Of a stretch of DNA of 64,000 nucleotides, positions 14,030-25,695 are shown in pieces; within the stretch, counting starts at the first letter, position 1, and each line of letters starts with the position of its first letter. The stretch comes from Aphelenchoides besseyi (Eukaryota > Nematoda > Chromadorea > Rhabditida > Aphelenchoididae), in contig JAMPIQ010000002.1 of the NCBI GenBank assembly GCA_024699855.1, forward strand, positions 2,852,001 to 2,916,000, written 5' to 3'. Both the position numbers and the translations under genes were made by a program. Below the pieces are notes generated by a model. That model was given only the letters and a program-made list of their open reading frames with translations, had not been told where the DNA came from and ran no database searches.

Positions 14030-15521
14030 ATGCAACTCTCTCAACAACAACAACTCAACTTGTTGGCCAACACCTCGTTTGGTGCCAATGCCGCCAACAT
14101 CCCAATCCATTTTCCTGCTTACAAAGATGGAGTTTCTTACACAAGTAAGTTCAAATCACGTGGCCAACAAACTAATCCATTTAGAACGTAAAATTTGGGG
14201 TGGGAAAGAAAAAAGTTTCGATGCTTTCGCTTCAAAGCTTAAACCATAAGCTCTAATCGCATTTACTTATTTATTCCTATTTTCAGAACGTGTCCCAAAT
14301 TGCCAAAAATGCGGACAACACGGACGTAAAGCTCGTTTGAAAGGACATAAACGTAAGTTGATAATTAGAAATTCAAATCAATTAACTCGTTTTGTTACAG
14401 GTGTCTGTCCTTTCAAAGATTGCAACTGTCAAAAAGTGAGTTTAATCGAATTAATGAATGGATTTTAACTGTCATTATTTTCAGTGCCAAGTCGTCACCG
14501 AACGTCAAAAGTTGATGGCCGAACAAATCAAAACTCGTCGACGTCAACGCAAGAATGCCGATTTAAATTGCCAAAAACAATTGAATGCCGCGGCATTGAC
14601 TGGTCAATTGTCGTATTTGAATCTGAATATGCTTTGTAAGTTGATCAATGATTATCAACGAATATAATCGATTCTTTTTTAGACAAACAACTTGCTAACG
14701 GACAGACTACCGACGAAAACGCCGCTGTCAAAGCTGAACAACCAGCAACCAGCTCACCAAGCACTTTGGATTTGCAAGCGGGAGTCCAATTCTCGGCTCC
14801 AAACACAACCACCACTTCGAGTGCATTCTCCACTCTCAATTCGATCGCTCCAGCAATCAACTCGTTCAATGGATTACCACAAAACGAAACGTCTCCACAA
14901 ATTGCTAGTTCTCCGTTGTCAACAATTGGAACGGAAATGAGCTTATCGCCTCAAATTCATCCACGAGCACAGAGTTTTGATTACGGAGCCTTAAATAGTG
15001 GAGCTACTGGTCCAACCTCGTTGTTGAACTCTCAACTGTTGTCCTCGTTGGTTAGTGCTGCTGCTGTTCCAGCAGTTGCCTCGCAAGCTCAAAGTCCAAA
15101 CGCATTGGGACTCGAAATGACTCCACCGCAATCAGCCGGTTTAGTTGCTCCGATTCCCGTCAATCCGGTGACAACGACCTCAACTGGTGGGATTCAAAAC
15201 TCCGCCAATCTCGAACAATTGGCTCAATTAATCAACTTGTTATGCCAACAACAACAACAACCCATTGTGCAACCGCAATTGTTGCCACTTCTTGCAAACT
15301 CATCGTTGCTTCAACCGGTTGTCTCACAACCACTTGCCACCACTCAACAACCTTCGCTCAATGATCTTCTTCTCTACTCCAAACTCATGCCTTCGGAGTT
15401 GAGTCCACCGCCCGAAGAATCGCAATCACGTTTATCGAACGGATTCCTAATGCCCAACGGCGTGAGTATCGCATCGATGTTGCCAAAAACAAACGGTTTT
15501 GTTGATGTTCTATCGGTCTAA
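14030..15521 (+). CDS. DM-domain (doublesex/mab-3 related) transcription factor
   Basis: Five exons: 14030-14144, 14287-14352, 14401-14435, 14485-14635, 14683-15521; all junctions keep phase and give 401 residues. After a Gln/Asn-rich N-terminus, residues 41-100 form a DM zinc-binding module. It has Cys44 and Cys47, His50, the family core LKGHKR (56-61), Cys63, Cys68, Cys70 and Cys73, then a basic Arg/Lys tail helix (ERQKLMAEQIKTRRRQRK). DM proteins bind the DNA minor groove and commonly control sexual differentiation. The rest is low-complexity, rich in Ser, Gln, Pro and Thr, as is usual for the transactivating part. The start is the only in-frame ATG after a stop at 13886. I cannot assign it to a named paralogue. 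Confidence 0.92.
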
Positions 15522-16086
15522 ACGCGTTCGCTATCGGCTCAATTTTACTGAGCCACTTATTTGGTTCTCAATTGTCTCGCTTCATGACTTGCATTTACAA
15601 TGCCAAAAGTCTTGTACATAATTCTAATCGATCATCTTCCCACCGCATGCATTCAAAAATCGTATTCATTTTGCAGTACGAGATCCCGGTTGCTTAATTC
15701 GCTCACTCCAATTATCGTATGTTCAATCTCCTTCAAATCGCCCATCTACTTATTGTGACTGCTTATTATCCGGCAAACTAGAATGTACTGGCTTCTTGTT
15801 TCGTGATCTCTCGTACATGCTCTCTGCTTTTTCTCGCATATTTCGTCTCATTATCCCGCTTGTCTTTTAAGTTGTAAAGTTTTTTTGTGCGGAGGATGTC
15901 ACTGTTTTCGAGTTGTTCCTTCAACGTCTAGATGGTTAGGAAAAGGAGCAATCTCGTATTGTTAGCTTTATATTCCCTTTAGAATCCACGGCTTTCTAAT
16001 TTATGAACGTATCAAGCAAACTTCCTTGTTTCTCGTGTGCCAGATGTGAACCCTCAAGAATATTTGTCTCTTGTACAGAACAGTAA

Positions 16087-16092
16087 AATAAA
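16087..16092 (+). terminator. Polyadenylation signal AATAAA
   Basis: An AATAAA hexamer about 565 bases after the DM gene stop codon, with no intervening gene. It would define a 3' UTR of roughly 0.6 kb. Confidence 0.5.
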
Positions 16093-16099
16093 TTCAATG

Positions 16100-17372
16100 A
16101 AGTGAATTTGATCGTTGGTTTTTGGTTGACATGTGAACCGATAAGTTTAGCAACTTGGTGTCAAAGAAAAACAACCGAAAGTTCGGAATGCAATTCCATT
16201 AGTCGGAGATCACTCGGCTCCGTGGAACGAAGTTCGCGTTGTTTCAACACTACAAACACACCCACTGATGAAGAAGACGTAAATAGCTCTCGTGTTTTTT
16301 GATGCGAAAACGCGGCGCCGTTTAAAAAACGTTTGATTCGATTACAACCACCGATTTGCGAACAAAAACGTCATAATTTTTGGCACACTCTTACAACTTC
16401 AGTGAGAAATTAGTCAAAGGAATCCCTTCTTTTATACGAACATCAAAAAACACGAACAGTCAGACAGCAGTCGACGTCAAATGTCAACAAGGGAAAACGT
16501 GAAGTTTTTGTACGTCCGTGTTGTTGGTTCTTGGGAAAGAATGACCGAAAGAAATGACTAATTGGCCTTCGGGTCTTTGAATTCCAATGCGATACCGAGT
16601 ATTCTTTACAGTGACTACAAAAAATGTTTGTGAATTAATTACGTGCTGCTTTGCATTTGTACTGTAGCTACGATGTCTTATTCCGAGGAACACCCGTGAT
16701 TAGGCAAGACGACTTGTAAACATGTGTCGTTTCTGGGCATTAAAAATTGACAGAAACGTAAACAAAACACGAACACCATGTCCTTATGTTGCACTTTAGT
16801 GCCAGCGATCGTTGTCGTTTTGCGATTCAACATCTCAGGATCTTTTTTAAGCTTGGAATAAATTTCAATCGACAACTTCGATTGATTAGTTGAATTGTAG
16901 AATGAAAATTCCATGCTTGAGATCGATAATGTTGATCATGCGGTACGCAAATGGATATTTTGACCATGAAAAGATTACTGGAAGTTAGCTTTGAGTATTC
17001 GTTTATTTTACACCAGTGATGCATCTACACGATCCTGTCCCTCGTCTTAACTTGTCCTTTGTGTTTGATGAACTCAAAAACCCGTAACTCGAATACCAAA
17101 TGTTCGCACCTTAACGTAGAGACCAATTGAAGCTTCACAAGAACAGAAGTCTTTCTGATTGATTCGAGAAGTCAAACAATCATCTTTCAACAAAGTTTGT
17201 TTTCCCAATACAAACACAATAGAGAACAGAAGTCGTGTCACTGTTCAGACTCCAAATTTTTCGTCATCGTTCTCGGCGTTGGTGGGTCGTGGCTTGTGTT
17301 TTCCCGCCGCAAAAGCGACGTCTTCGCTCGCCTCCAGCTTCTCCATCTCCGTGCTGTGATGCACAAGAAACT
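16100..17372. other. Intergenic, nothing recognised
   Basis: Short frames of up to about 95 codons occur on both strands without domains or matching splice sites. It separates the convergent DM gene and the minus-strand gene ending at 17373. Confidence 0.5.
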
Positions 17373-18356
17373 TCATCCTTTCGACACGGCCTTCAGATGG
17401 TTACGTGCCTTGCCAGCTTCCTGAATGAAGGTTGGTTAGTAAGAACACAAATCGAACTCACTATCGATTGCAGCTCCTGCTTCATCTCCGTCAAAAGACG
17501 AACCATCGCCGCGGCGTCGTAATGATCGGCCGGATCAAGGTAGAGCGCCGATAGGATTGCTCGACGCAAGGGATGCGCCAGTTGTCGACCATCGCGGAAC
17601 GCCCACGGATACTCGAACTGAAAAAGAGGCTATTAGTAGGAATTGATTGAAGTAGTTCTTACCTTCTTTGTGCCGCGCTGAACCGCCAGCACATCGTCAG
17701 CAATCGAGCCAACGAACTTGACGGCCTTCAGTTGCGCCTCGTAGAACTCGTGCGCAAATCCAGCCTGAAAATTGATTGGTAAGTGATTGGGGATTGAAGT
17801 GGACTTACCGGATGCTTGTCAAGCAGAGTCTGGATCTCTTGCTTCGCCTCATCGACCTTGTATCCAACGGCTCTTCAAGAAAATACAAGAGCATTCGTAC
17901 GATCCATGGCGAGTAGCCGATGAACCGTCGAAGACGCTCGAATTTTGCCTGCTCGAGCGGATCCGTTGGCATCTCCACGTTGCACTCGGACGATGCGTGT
18001 TGGACGGATGGCGCTTGTTCCATTGAGCCATGAACGAAGAACTTCTTACCGTCGAGGATGTTGAAAACGTAGGCAATGGCCGACTTCTGATCATCGGCCT
18101 TCTTTGCCATTTCGTGGTACTGCGTCCACTCGTTCTCTGGCTCTTGACTGATCTCCGCGGTGTTCTTTGAGCGGTTGTGGAAACGCGAAACTTGTTCCGG
18201 AGTCAGCCTGAGTCTGTACTCGTAGTTGAATTTGGTCTTGAACATCACAGCACGTTTCTCCATCAACGCTTTCTCTTCGATCGTAAAGTCATCATTGGCC
18301 TTTGGTTCTTTTGTGGATTTCGATGGAGGAGCCATGATTTTCTTCATGACTGTCAT
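17373..18356 (-). CDS. Unrecognised charged protein, one frameshift
   Basis: Minus-strand exons 17809-18356, 17663-17764, 17462-17617 and 17373-17420, with clean GTAAG/GTGAG donors and TTTCAG-type acceptors. The frame starts MTVMKKIMAPPSKS (an alternative start is the ATG of MAPPSKS) and ends RNHLKAVSKG. It is mostly helical and charged, with no signal peptide and no family I know. Near 17864-17876 the frame breaks. Upstream reads through ...LLYFLEE; the downstream part (VGYKVDEAKQEIQTLLDKHP and the later exons) is in the next frame, so one base appears missing. Coding quality on both sides is good, so this is either a recent lesion or a sequencing error. Its ATG overlaps the stop of the upstream locus. 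Confidence 0.55.
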
Positions 18357-19540
18357 GTCATCGACGAATAAGCGCCCGAACTTGCCGTGTCCTCGGCCTG
18401 AAATGAAAAAGGGATGAGTTGAGAATTTATTTCCCAGTGGTCACAATCTAATCGAAAGTAAACATCGAGCTATTGCTACTGCGTGTCACAACCTGATCGT
18501 TAAAGGGTGTGTCGTGAATCTGCAGCTAAACCCTCAGAGCCAAGAAAGAAACCCATAAACTGATTCCTCTCTCATCTCATCCCAATTTTATCCCAAAACT
18601 TGCCTTTACATCGGTGTCCCCATCCGTCGGCAGTTTGGCAATTGGAACATCACGAGGTTTGTCTTCACTGTGAGCCTTCTTGTGATGACTGTCCTTCTTG
18701 TGTTCATTGGGCTTGTTGCGTTGACTGCGGTGATCATGTTTCTTGTTCACGGTTCAATCTTCACAACCGACAACTTCGATTCCACTGGACGCGCCTTCTC
18801 TTTCTTGTAGCAGAGGACCACCGTGACAATCAGTCCAACCACAAATCCAATGCCCAATACACTGCTTAAACAGATGAAATCAGATAGTCTTCAGAAGCAA
18901 ACTAACCAAAGAATCCACACCCAAACCGGATAACCGGACGTAACCGACGGATCGAACGATGCGTCCTGAAATCGTTAGTATACAAACATTCAGGTTGTCA
19001 AACCTTGAAAATGATCGAAAATTGGTCTGGATCTTGGTTGATCCAAACGTTCACTTTGTACTTTCCGTCCTTGATTGCTTCGAACTTAACTGAGCACTAG
19101 TTCGTTGGCACGTTGTTATCGAAGGTGATCTTGTTGGACGAAGCAGTGGCTTTGGTAATTTTATCGGCATTTTAAGTAAAAACCCCGCTGCCTTGACCTT
19201 TTTGATAAACCACTCGAAACGCACAACCACCAATGCTCAAATCAATTCTGTAGAAGAATAATAAAGACAAGTCGATAATCTAAACATACTTTCGAGGGTC
19301 CGACGGGATCTTGGCTCCACTGAAATGGACTTCCAGGTCGTCACTTCCAACAATCAGCGGGCAGGTCTTGTTGTTCTTGCACTTTCCGTCGAATACACTG
19401 CAACACAAACAACTGCAGAATCAGATGCCCGAAACTTACATATCGACGCCCACCGATTCGTAACACTCTGGGTCTCCAGCAGTGGCCATTAGCGTCCAGA
19501 CAGTTGCACCAATCAAAAACTAAAGGAGTTGTTGATGCAT
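18353..19540 (-). pseudogene. Broken single-pass membrane protein gene
   Basis: Exons, minus: 19440-19540, 19290-19397, 19004-19247, 18907-18965, 18604-18864, and probably 18353-18397 via a GC-AG intron (AAAG|GCAAG). They encode a signal peptide (FLIGATVWTLMATAG), a Cys-containing ectodomain (DGKCKNNKTC), a transmembrane helix (VLGIGFVVGLIVTVVLCY) and a His/Lys-rich tail. I do not recognise the family; the layout resembles a type I membrane protein. The frame is interrupted by TAG at 19520-19522 just after the first ATG, TAA at 19172-19174, TAG at 19097-19099 and a one-base frameshift near 18748-18755. Splice sites remain intact, so decay looks recent. An assembly error is less likely for the three substitution-type stops. 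Confidence 0.6.
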
Positions 19541-19879
19541 CTCGACTCGCGAACAGTACTGATTGATAGTTATAAATAGCTGAAACAGAAACTATGAGAA
19601 CAGAATTCTTCAGAAGACACTCGAAGATCACGAAAGAGAAACCGACTTGGAGCTCAGAAACAACTACCTATTCAGGAGTCAGAAAAGGAAATGAGGGCAT
19701 AACAAGGAGCTCACCAAAACGCGAAAACAGAAATCGACAACCGACAATCCAAAACGAAAGTCGATGCAACAGTTTTGTGACCATGCAAGTTTCTGTAATT
19801 CAAATTCGTGAGATGCAAATTCACTTGCTATGCTAGTTGTGCTCTCTACTATCGACTGGATGAACATCGAGGTTCACAT

Positions 19880-20539
19880 CTTTGCATTGTGCCATTGAAG
19901 ATTCTTGTAATGAACCGGCACTGTTTTTGGAAGGTTGGAGGATCAAGCAAACGGATAAGAAACCATCCAAAACAGATGGAAATCAGAGGTCTAACGATTT
20001 CGGCGGATTGTTCGAAAAGATGTTCAGAGAAGAAGTCTCTGGTGGGCGGCTCATTAACATTTTTACTGCTCTTCCAATTTAAACAGCACTACAAAATTGT
20101 CAATGTCATTGCTAGACTTCGGCACTAGACCTGTCCACGCTCTTTTCTAAATCAAGCATCATATTAGTCGTCGATATTCCCAATCGATTGTGATTTTGAA
20201 CGAGTATTAGTGGTAAACGTGAAAACGGAATTCGTCGATAAGAATTTGTGAATAGACACTTGTAAACTTGTTTCTATCGATCTTATGCTCTTGTTTGCAT
20301 TTTATGCCAAAAATTATTAGATATCTTGAGCAAATGAATTCATCAAGTTTGCTGCCTTGCATTTGTTTATAGAACACGCAATAGTTGCATTGATTTTTCC
20401 ATTGATTGTTCGTCAAATTGAACCGAAAATAATTTCTATGTTAACACAATCATTTCCACCAAATTCACAAATTATTCAAGAAGTTTATTTACAACCGGAA
20501 ACAAGGAGACAGAAAGTGATTACCATTCAAGACCCTTAA
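19880..20539 (+). CDS. Possible exons of an unidentified gene
   Basis: Two plus-strand frames look more coding-like than their surroundings. One at about 19882-20082 is charged (contains NDFGGLFEKMFREEV). One at about 20353-20539 begins after a TTTATAG acceptor and contains IVRQIEPKIISML and a terminal RRQKVITIQDP. I could not connect them by a confident splice, find a start, or recognise a family. This is a weak call. Confidence 0.25.
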
Positions 20540-20651
20540 TTCGAAGGAATTCCGGGTTGACAGCGCTAATAGGAGGTTTGATTAACTCCTCTTCTACAGT
20601 GCAAGTTAAACAAATAATGTGTTGGTGTGAAACAATTCATCGAAATAAAAA

Positions 20652-21309
20652 TCAGGGCGTGTGGACCACAACGAGTGTATTCGTAGTGTTGGAAAATGAA
20701 AACATCCATTTTGTTATAATCCAGCTTTTCGTTGTTTTTTGGTACGATGTTTCGAAATAATGCCACGCATTTGTGCTAAATGTCGCCCTTGATGTTTCCA
20801 ATCAAGCATGAATCCAAATTGATATTCGAATATCAATCTTAATCGTACCTCCAGGATGAGAAGTTTCACATCCACCGAGCTGAAGTCGAAACCCGGTACG
20901 ACATGGTACTCGCCGCATCATTGATAAGACAACACGCGGTGCTGGTCACATAAAAAAATGTGACCAACCATCACTTTCCAAAGGTTGAACGGATCCCAGT
21001 CGGCCTCTTTTAGATCCTCCCCGCAGTACCAGAAGCTAGGAAGATTAAGGTGAGTTTTTCACCATGTTTGTGCAATTCTGCTGTTGCGTCGTCCTGCCGA
21101 TAAACGCAAATGCATTCTCCAATTTCACTGTAGTTGCTAAAAACAGTAATACAGTATTTTAAAAAAATTTAAGTAATGACTTACAGTTTCATTCGTTCAA
21201 CAAGAGTAACCACATTAATTTCGAATGACTCGTTACGAACTTCATCTTCGTAGTCCAAACGATCTTGGCAGTCGTTTTGTTCCGACACATTGTCACCGAA
21301 GTTTTCCAT
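20652..21309 (-). CDS. Unidentified gene, exon model unresolved
   Basis: Exon 1 (21185-21309, MENFGDNVSEQND...) ends at a clear GTAAGT and joins an exon starting at 21136 after TTTTTAG (NYSEIGECICVYRQDD). A later segment reads FWYCGEDLKEADWDPFNLWK. The phase between these two does not fit without a 27-base intron plus a shift. Downstream there are two readings. One runs straight on with an in-frame TGA. The other uses a GTGATG donor and a TTCAG acceptor and gives LGGCETSHPGG, then TNAWHYFETSYQKTTKSW, ending at a TGA at 20652-20654. I favour the second. No family recognised; transcript data are needed to settle the exons. Confidence 0.35.
20819..20836. repeat. 18-bp perfect palindrome
   Basis: TTGATATTCGAATATCAA is its own reverse complement. 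It lies in what would be an intron of the 20652-21309 locus. Function unknown; it could simply be an AT-rich hairpin. Confidence 0.8.
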
Positions 21310-21896
21310 TTTGATTGTGCTATAATACGACACAATCAGTAAATTACCGAAACGCGTGATATAGTACACGAAAGTTAAAAAGGAAATTGGGAATAAAGGC
21401 ATATGATCGAAATTTTAGATGATAATGTTTGATTGTAAACGCTAGACACGCCGAGTTGTATCAACGGTTTTGCTTAATCAAAGTATTTGGAAAACTATAG
21501 ATGATTGCGTGAAAAGGTTCAAACTGAAATGCAAACGGAAATATACTGTAGTTGATTTACAGCAAGTGAAATCAAAATGGAAGTGGAAGAGTAAAATCGA
21601 CATCGAAACAAGGAATTTCAATTCTATGAACAAAAGTAAACGAAAAAGTATGCAAAAGGCTATCGATAAACTCAATTAGATAAACACCGTCTATAAGTAG
21701 TGACCGATCACATCTGCACTTGAGGAAAGCTATTCATGTTACTTGGCTTCCAGTCATCGCACTAAACCGCGCCGGGACACTTTCAATTGACCAGTTTCTC
21801 GGGTAACGCATAGCATCGGTTTCAAACAATGGTAGCGCGTTGAATAATAACCGTCGGCAAAAGCCATAAAAGACAGTTTCCGTGAGTGTCGTCACA

Positions 21897-22549
21897 ATGG
21901 ACAATAGTCGGTTTGAAAGTGATCTTACTGGAAGGGGAAAATCAAAAAGCGGTTTGCTAGCTGGTCTTTTGGATCAAGTTTATTGTAAGTTGTCCATTAG
22001 TTTCTATTCAACATCGCGATAAACCTACAAATGTTCAACCTTGAAGAATCGTCTTCTAATATTGACAGTAATGAAATGCTTGTTCGGTTAGTTTGATTGT
22101 AGTCGGGTTTTACTAATGTCTTTATAGATTTTTAATCCTCAGTGTAAATTTGTGTTCAACGATGGTTTAACGTGTTTGGATGAATCTTAAACTGACTGCC
22201 AATCGTCCAACTGGTGCCGTTCTCAACACCAACAGATGTAAGTCAATGAGCACAAGCACTATTACAACATAACGACAGTGAGCAGTACCGACGAATGCCG
22301 TATAAAAAGACATTTGAAGGAAATTTTACTTCGTTCAGCTTTCTCTGCGATTATCGTTCGTCTTCTGCAGAGAACACCATCATTGGGCCAGGACTTGTTC
22401 ACCGTCATCAACAAAGAGCGATGCAAACGTGGGGACCGATCGTGCCTATCACCAGTTTCTACACGAAGCTCGGGCTGTACCAACACGCACATGTATGGTA
22501 TGAAGAAGACTTGACAACAAACAATATCAACGTTTTGATGGAAAAATAA
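21897..22549 (+). CDS. Uncertain small gene
   Basis: A convincing first exon (21897-21984, MDNSRFESDLTGRGKSKSG...) ends at GTAAGT. A second convincing frame ends at 22549: MPYKKTFEGNFTSF... to TTNNINVLMEK, after a 41-base intron bounded by GTAAGT (22218) and ACAG. The connecting part around 22125-22215 has plausible coding (IFNPQCKFVFNDGLTCLDES) but hits an in-frame TAA before the next Cys-rich stretch. Either the middle exons are mis-modelled, or the gene is broken. No family recognised. AATAAA at 22649-22654 would serve as its poly(A) signal. Confidence 0.35.
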
Positions 22550-22648
22550 CAAAATGAATTGATATTTCTACGATCGACAGAAATGCCGATTATGATCCGG
22601 ATTGAGAGCCGTTCATTGATCGTTTCTTAACTTGTTTGTTTTCTTGCC

Positions 22649-22654
22649 AATAAA
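22649..22654 (+). terminator. Polyadenylation signal AATAAA
   Basis: AATAAA 100 bases after the TAA at 22547-22549; it supports a plus-strand transcript ending here. Confidence 0.5.
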
Positions 22655-22659
22655 TTCTA

Positions 22660-23399
22660 TTTATTGAGTTCGAAAACAATCAGCATTCTTTTATAGCCCA
22701 AATACAACGAATACAAAAAAGCATACCGTAGGACCGATAAAAACTGCTAAAAATCGATCTATACATAGGGTAGCAAAAAATCCACAAAGTTCTAAGAGAG
22801 CTACTAAAACTATAAGTAAGCTTATGCACCAATATTCCCGAAACTATATGATGGGTGGCAATAATTCTGAGTTAGATCAATAGGTGGACGGAAGGTATCT
22901 TATCGCGGATCTTATTTGTTTCATTAGTAAGACTAGTTTACTGAACTCATTGCCAAAGATGCTGATTGGAAATCATAGCCGTAAAAGCAAACGTTTTGGG
23001 AGTCCCAAAACAACCGTTCTTTCGATTCGTTTGCAGTGAAGCAGATGGACAACTATCTAAACAAACGATGGCTAACTACATCTTCACTCAATGAAGTAAA
23101 CAGCAAACAAAAAATTGATCTTGACGCTTAAAAAGTTCAACTGCCTTGCTTTCGTTTGGAACCCACCAATAAAAACTGCCATCTGTTTCAATACAACTTT
23201 GTTCAGATCCTTGAGTTTATTGAAATGCAGACCATTGAAACATCACGAACCGAATTTTTAGATTTGCGGCTGAACTTTGAACTTCCGGGAACTGCTCGGA
23301 TTGCCACGACTACAATACTTGGAGAGTGCACTGAAATCAAGAAGTTTGTCTGAATAAAATGGCCGTCGATTCTGATTCCAACACAATCATATTGCTCCA
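22660..23399. other. Intergenic, promoter side of the protease gene
   Basis: Short frames only. This is the 5' flank of the aspartyl protease gene. I see no convincing TATA box and nothing else to annotate. Confidence 0.5.
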
Positions 23400-24881
23400 A
23401 TGTCTTCGATGTTGGTGTTCGGTCTCTTAATTGGCGTTGCTCTTGTGACATTGGCTGATGCGAAATCATGGTCTGTTGCTATTCAAGCGGTCAAACGTGC
23501 GCAACGCAACAACACGTTGAGTTTGAGCGATGTTTATGGTCAAGCTTTAACTTCGACTACAAACTCGATATATTGGGGTCTGCTATCTAGTTGACGATAA
23601 TCAGATTCAACTGTTCAGGAACGGTATACGTAGGAACACCACCGGTACCTTTTAATGTGGTAAGTAAGCGAAATGTTTGCATAATCAATGGCTTCAATGT
23701 CTTAGGTATTCGATACAGGTTGGCATCCCTCAGTCCTTCTATTCAGTTTATACTTAGGCTCTGAGACTTTCTGGATTCCGAAAAAAGGCTGCAAAGCAAC
23801 TGGTTATTCGAAAACAACAATCGAATAACAGTTTTTGTTTAGGGCGCCTTGTTCAGTATTGTCATCGGAATTTCGAACTCTACGATCCGTCGGTATCCGC
23901 TACCGCAGAAGCCACTAATGAACCTTTTTACATCAAATACGGTTCGTGAATGAAGAAATCAATCTAACATCTTCGAAAATACAGCCACTGGTTCAGCCCG
24001 AGGTCATAATTACAAAGATTTTTTGACGGTTAGTTTACCGAGAACTGTTCTGCTGAAAGATTATTTTAGTTTGGAAGTGCATTACGTTTTAAGGAACCAA
24101 TCATGGTTGGCGCCGGTGAATCGATGAAACATTCTGATCAGGTTTGGAAATTTAATTGCAATGCTTCAAATTGTTGTAGGGAGTTGTTGGCCTTCCAAGT
24201 TTATATAATCCGGACAAACCCGGTACTTCGGTGATGCACGAAGCTTGGCGTCAAAATATTCTTGATGAGCCAATCTTTACAATTCACATGCGAGTATGTC
24301 CAGTGTATGAAGACGGCCAGTGCCACGATAGTGGGTTGATTACTTTTGGAGGCTTGGATAAAACCAACTGTGGTAAAGTTATTGACAACGTTAATTTACA
24401 TTCTGATTGTAAGTCAAAAATTTCAAACACTTTAATAACTTAAAATAGCACATCATTGGCAATTCGACGTATCCCAGCTTAAAATGGGTCGTGGACGTGT
24501 AAAAAACATCAAAGCGCTTTCAGGTAACCTCAGAGAGTGACGTTTGTCTTATTCCCATTTACAGATTCGGGTACTAATCATATAGCAGGACCTCAGGAAG
24601 AGATCAGGAAAATCATGGAGGCAATAGGAGCAACACCCGCTGAAGGGTATTACACTGTTAGATGCAATACGGATGTAACGGTCACTCTTACTATCAATTG
24701 CCGCCACTACACCATTCCTTCCAATAAGATGCTTTTTAACCTCCATAATGGTCGTTGTGTAGTATTATTGAATAGTAACCCCAGAGGCAAGTGGGTTTTA
24801 GGAACACCGTTCACCAGCACCTTTTGCATGGTTCATAATATTGAAAAGCGTACTATTGGCTTTGCAAAATCCCGAACCTGA
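23400..24881 (+). CDS. Secreted pepsin-like aspartyl protease (family A1)
   Basis: Ten exons: 23400-23577, 23619-23659, 23706-23718, 23758-23802, 23843-23941, 23985-24028, 24070-24141, 24180-24408, 24449-24523, 24565-24881; 370 residues in one frame. Signal peptide MLVFGLLIGVALVTLADA. The substrate-cleft entry YWGTVYVGTPP precedes the first catalytic motif VFDTGSETFWIP (Asp76), split across a 13-base exon. The flap-side YIKYGTGSARG and QGVVGLPS follow, then the C-lobe SGLITFGGLDKTNC and the second catalytic motif LSDSGTN (Asp266; the family usually has D[ST]G[ST][ST]). It ends GTPFTSTFCMVHNIEKRTIGFAKS, as expected for A1 proteases. Both aspartates are present, so it is probably active, in gut or secretions. 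Nematodes often have many such genes; only one is seen here. Confidence 0.92.
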
Positions 24882-25695
24882 TTGTGTATGATCAATGAAA
24901 AAATGTTGCAACAGAACGAAATCGTTGTGTTAAATGGAAATTATTAATAGGGTACCTCGTAGGCTTTTGTTATAAACTTCTAAACTAGAAACTAAAATTC
25001 AACGTAAAAAGTGAAATAAGTGGGTCAAACAGGGTTGATTAGATCCGAATGCTTATCGTTTGAAAATTGAATACAGCTTATTTGAACTTCCTGTCCTTGC
25101 TTCATTGCTTCTTCGAGCATCCACTTAGACATCGTTTAACAACAATGAAGAAAAAGTAAAGTTAATCCAATTGATCAAATGCAGTAGAACATTAACAAGA
25201 AAACACAAACATTAAGTCCTTAGATTGCACTTTAATAAAACTAGCTGTCGGTGATGCCTTCTTGTTAAGTACAAACTTTACGAGCTGCTTTCCCGCTATT
25301 GAAACACAGTTGGATTAGCCATTTGTGTCAAAAGACCACCGAGGGATAAGCGAACATTCTTTCCAAGAACCTTTTGTTTGAAATTGAAAGACGGATTACA
25401 AGCGCTTTAATAATTAAAAAGTTAAACGAAATGTTGTACTTGTAATGCCGCTGATTGCTAAGTGATATCATTTGGAGTTCAAACACCTAATCGTACAGAT
25501 TATTCATTATTTAGATTTGAACGGCCAAAAAGGTTTCTGTGTGAAGAGTGAAAGTGCAACCGAAAGTTCGCGACTGTTTGTTCGGGATCTTTCGAAGTGT
25601 TCAAGTCAACAAAACCGCAGAGAAAATTCACGAAAATGTCGAAATGCAAAATTACGAGCTCATTTTGTTTCTTTTCGAGTGGTCGAATCTAAGAA
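24882..25695. other. Intergenic, nothing recognised
   Basis: AT-rich, short frames only. It separates two plus-strand genes and presumably contains the 3' UTR of the protease and the promoter of the kinase-like gene. Confidence 0.5.

Noticed and set aside
13923..14249. 108-codon frame at the DM gene start
   Set aside because: It overlaps the DM gene's first exon in another frame; the DM frame is fixed by the zinc-finger exons and their splice phases.
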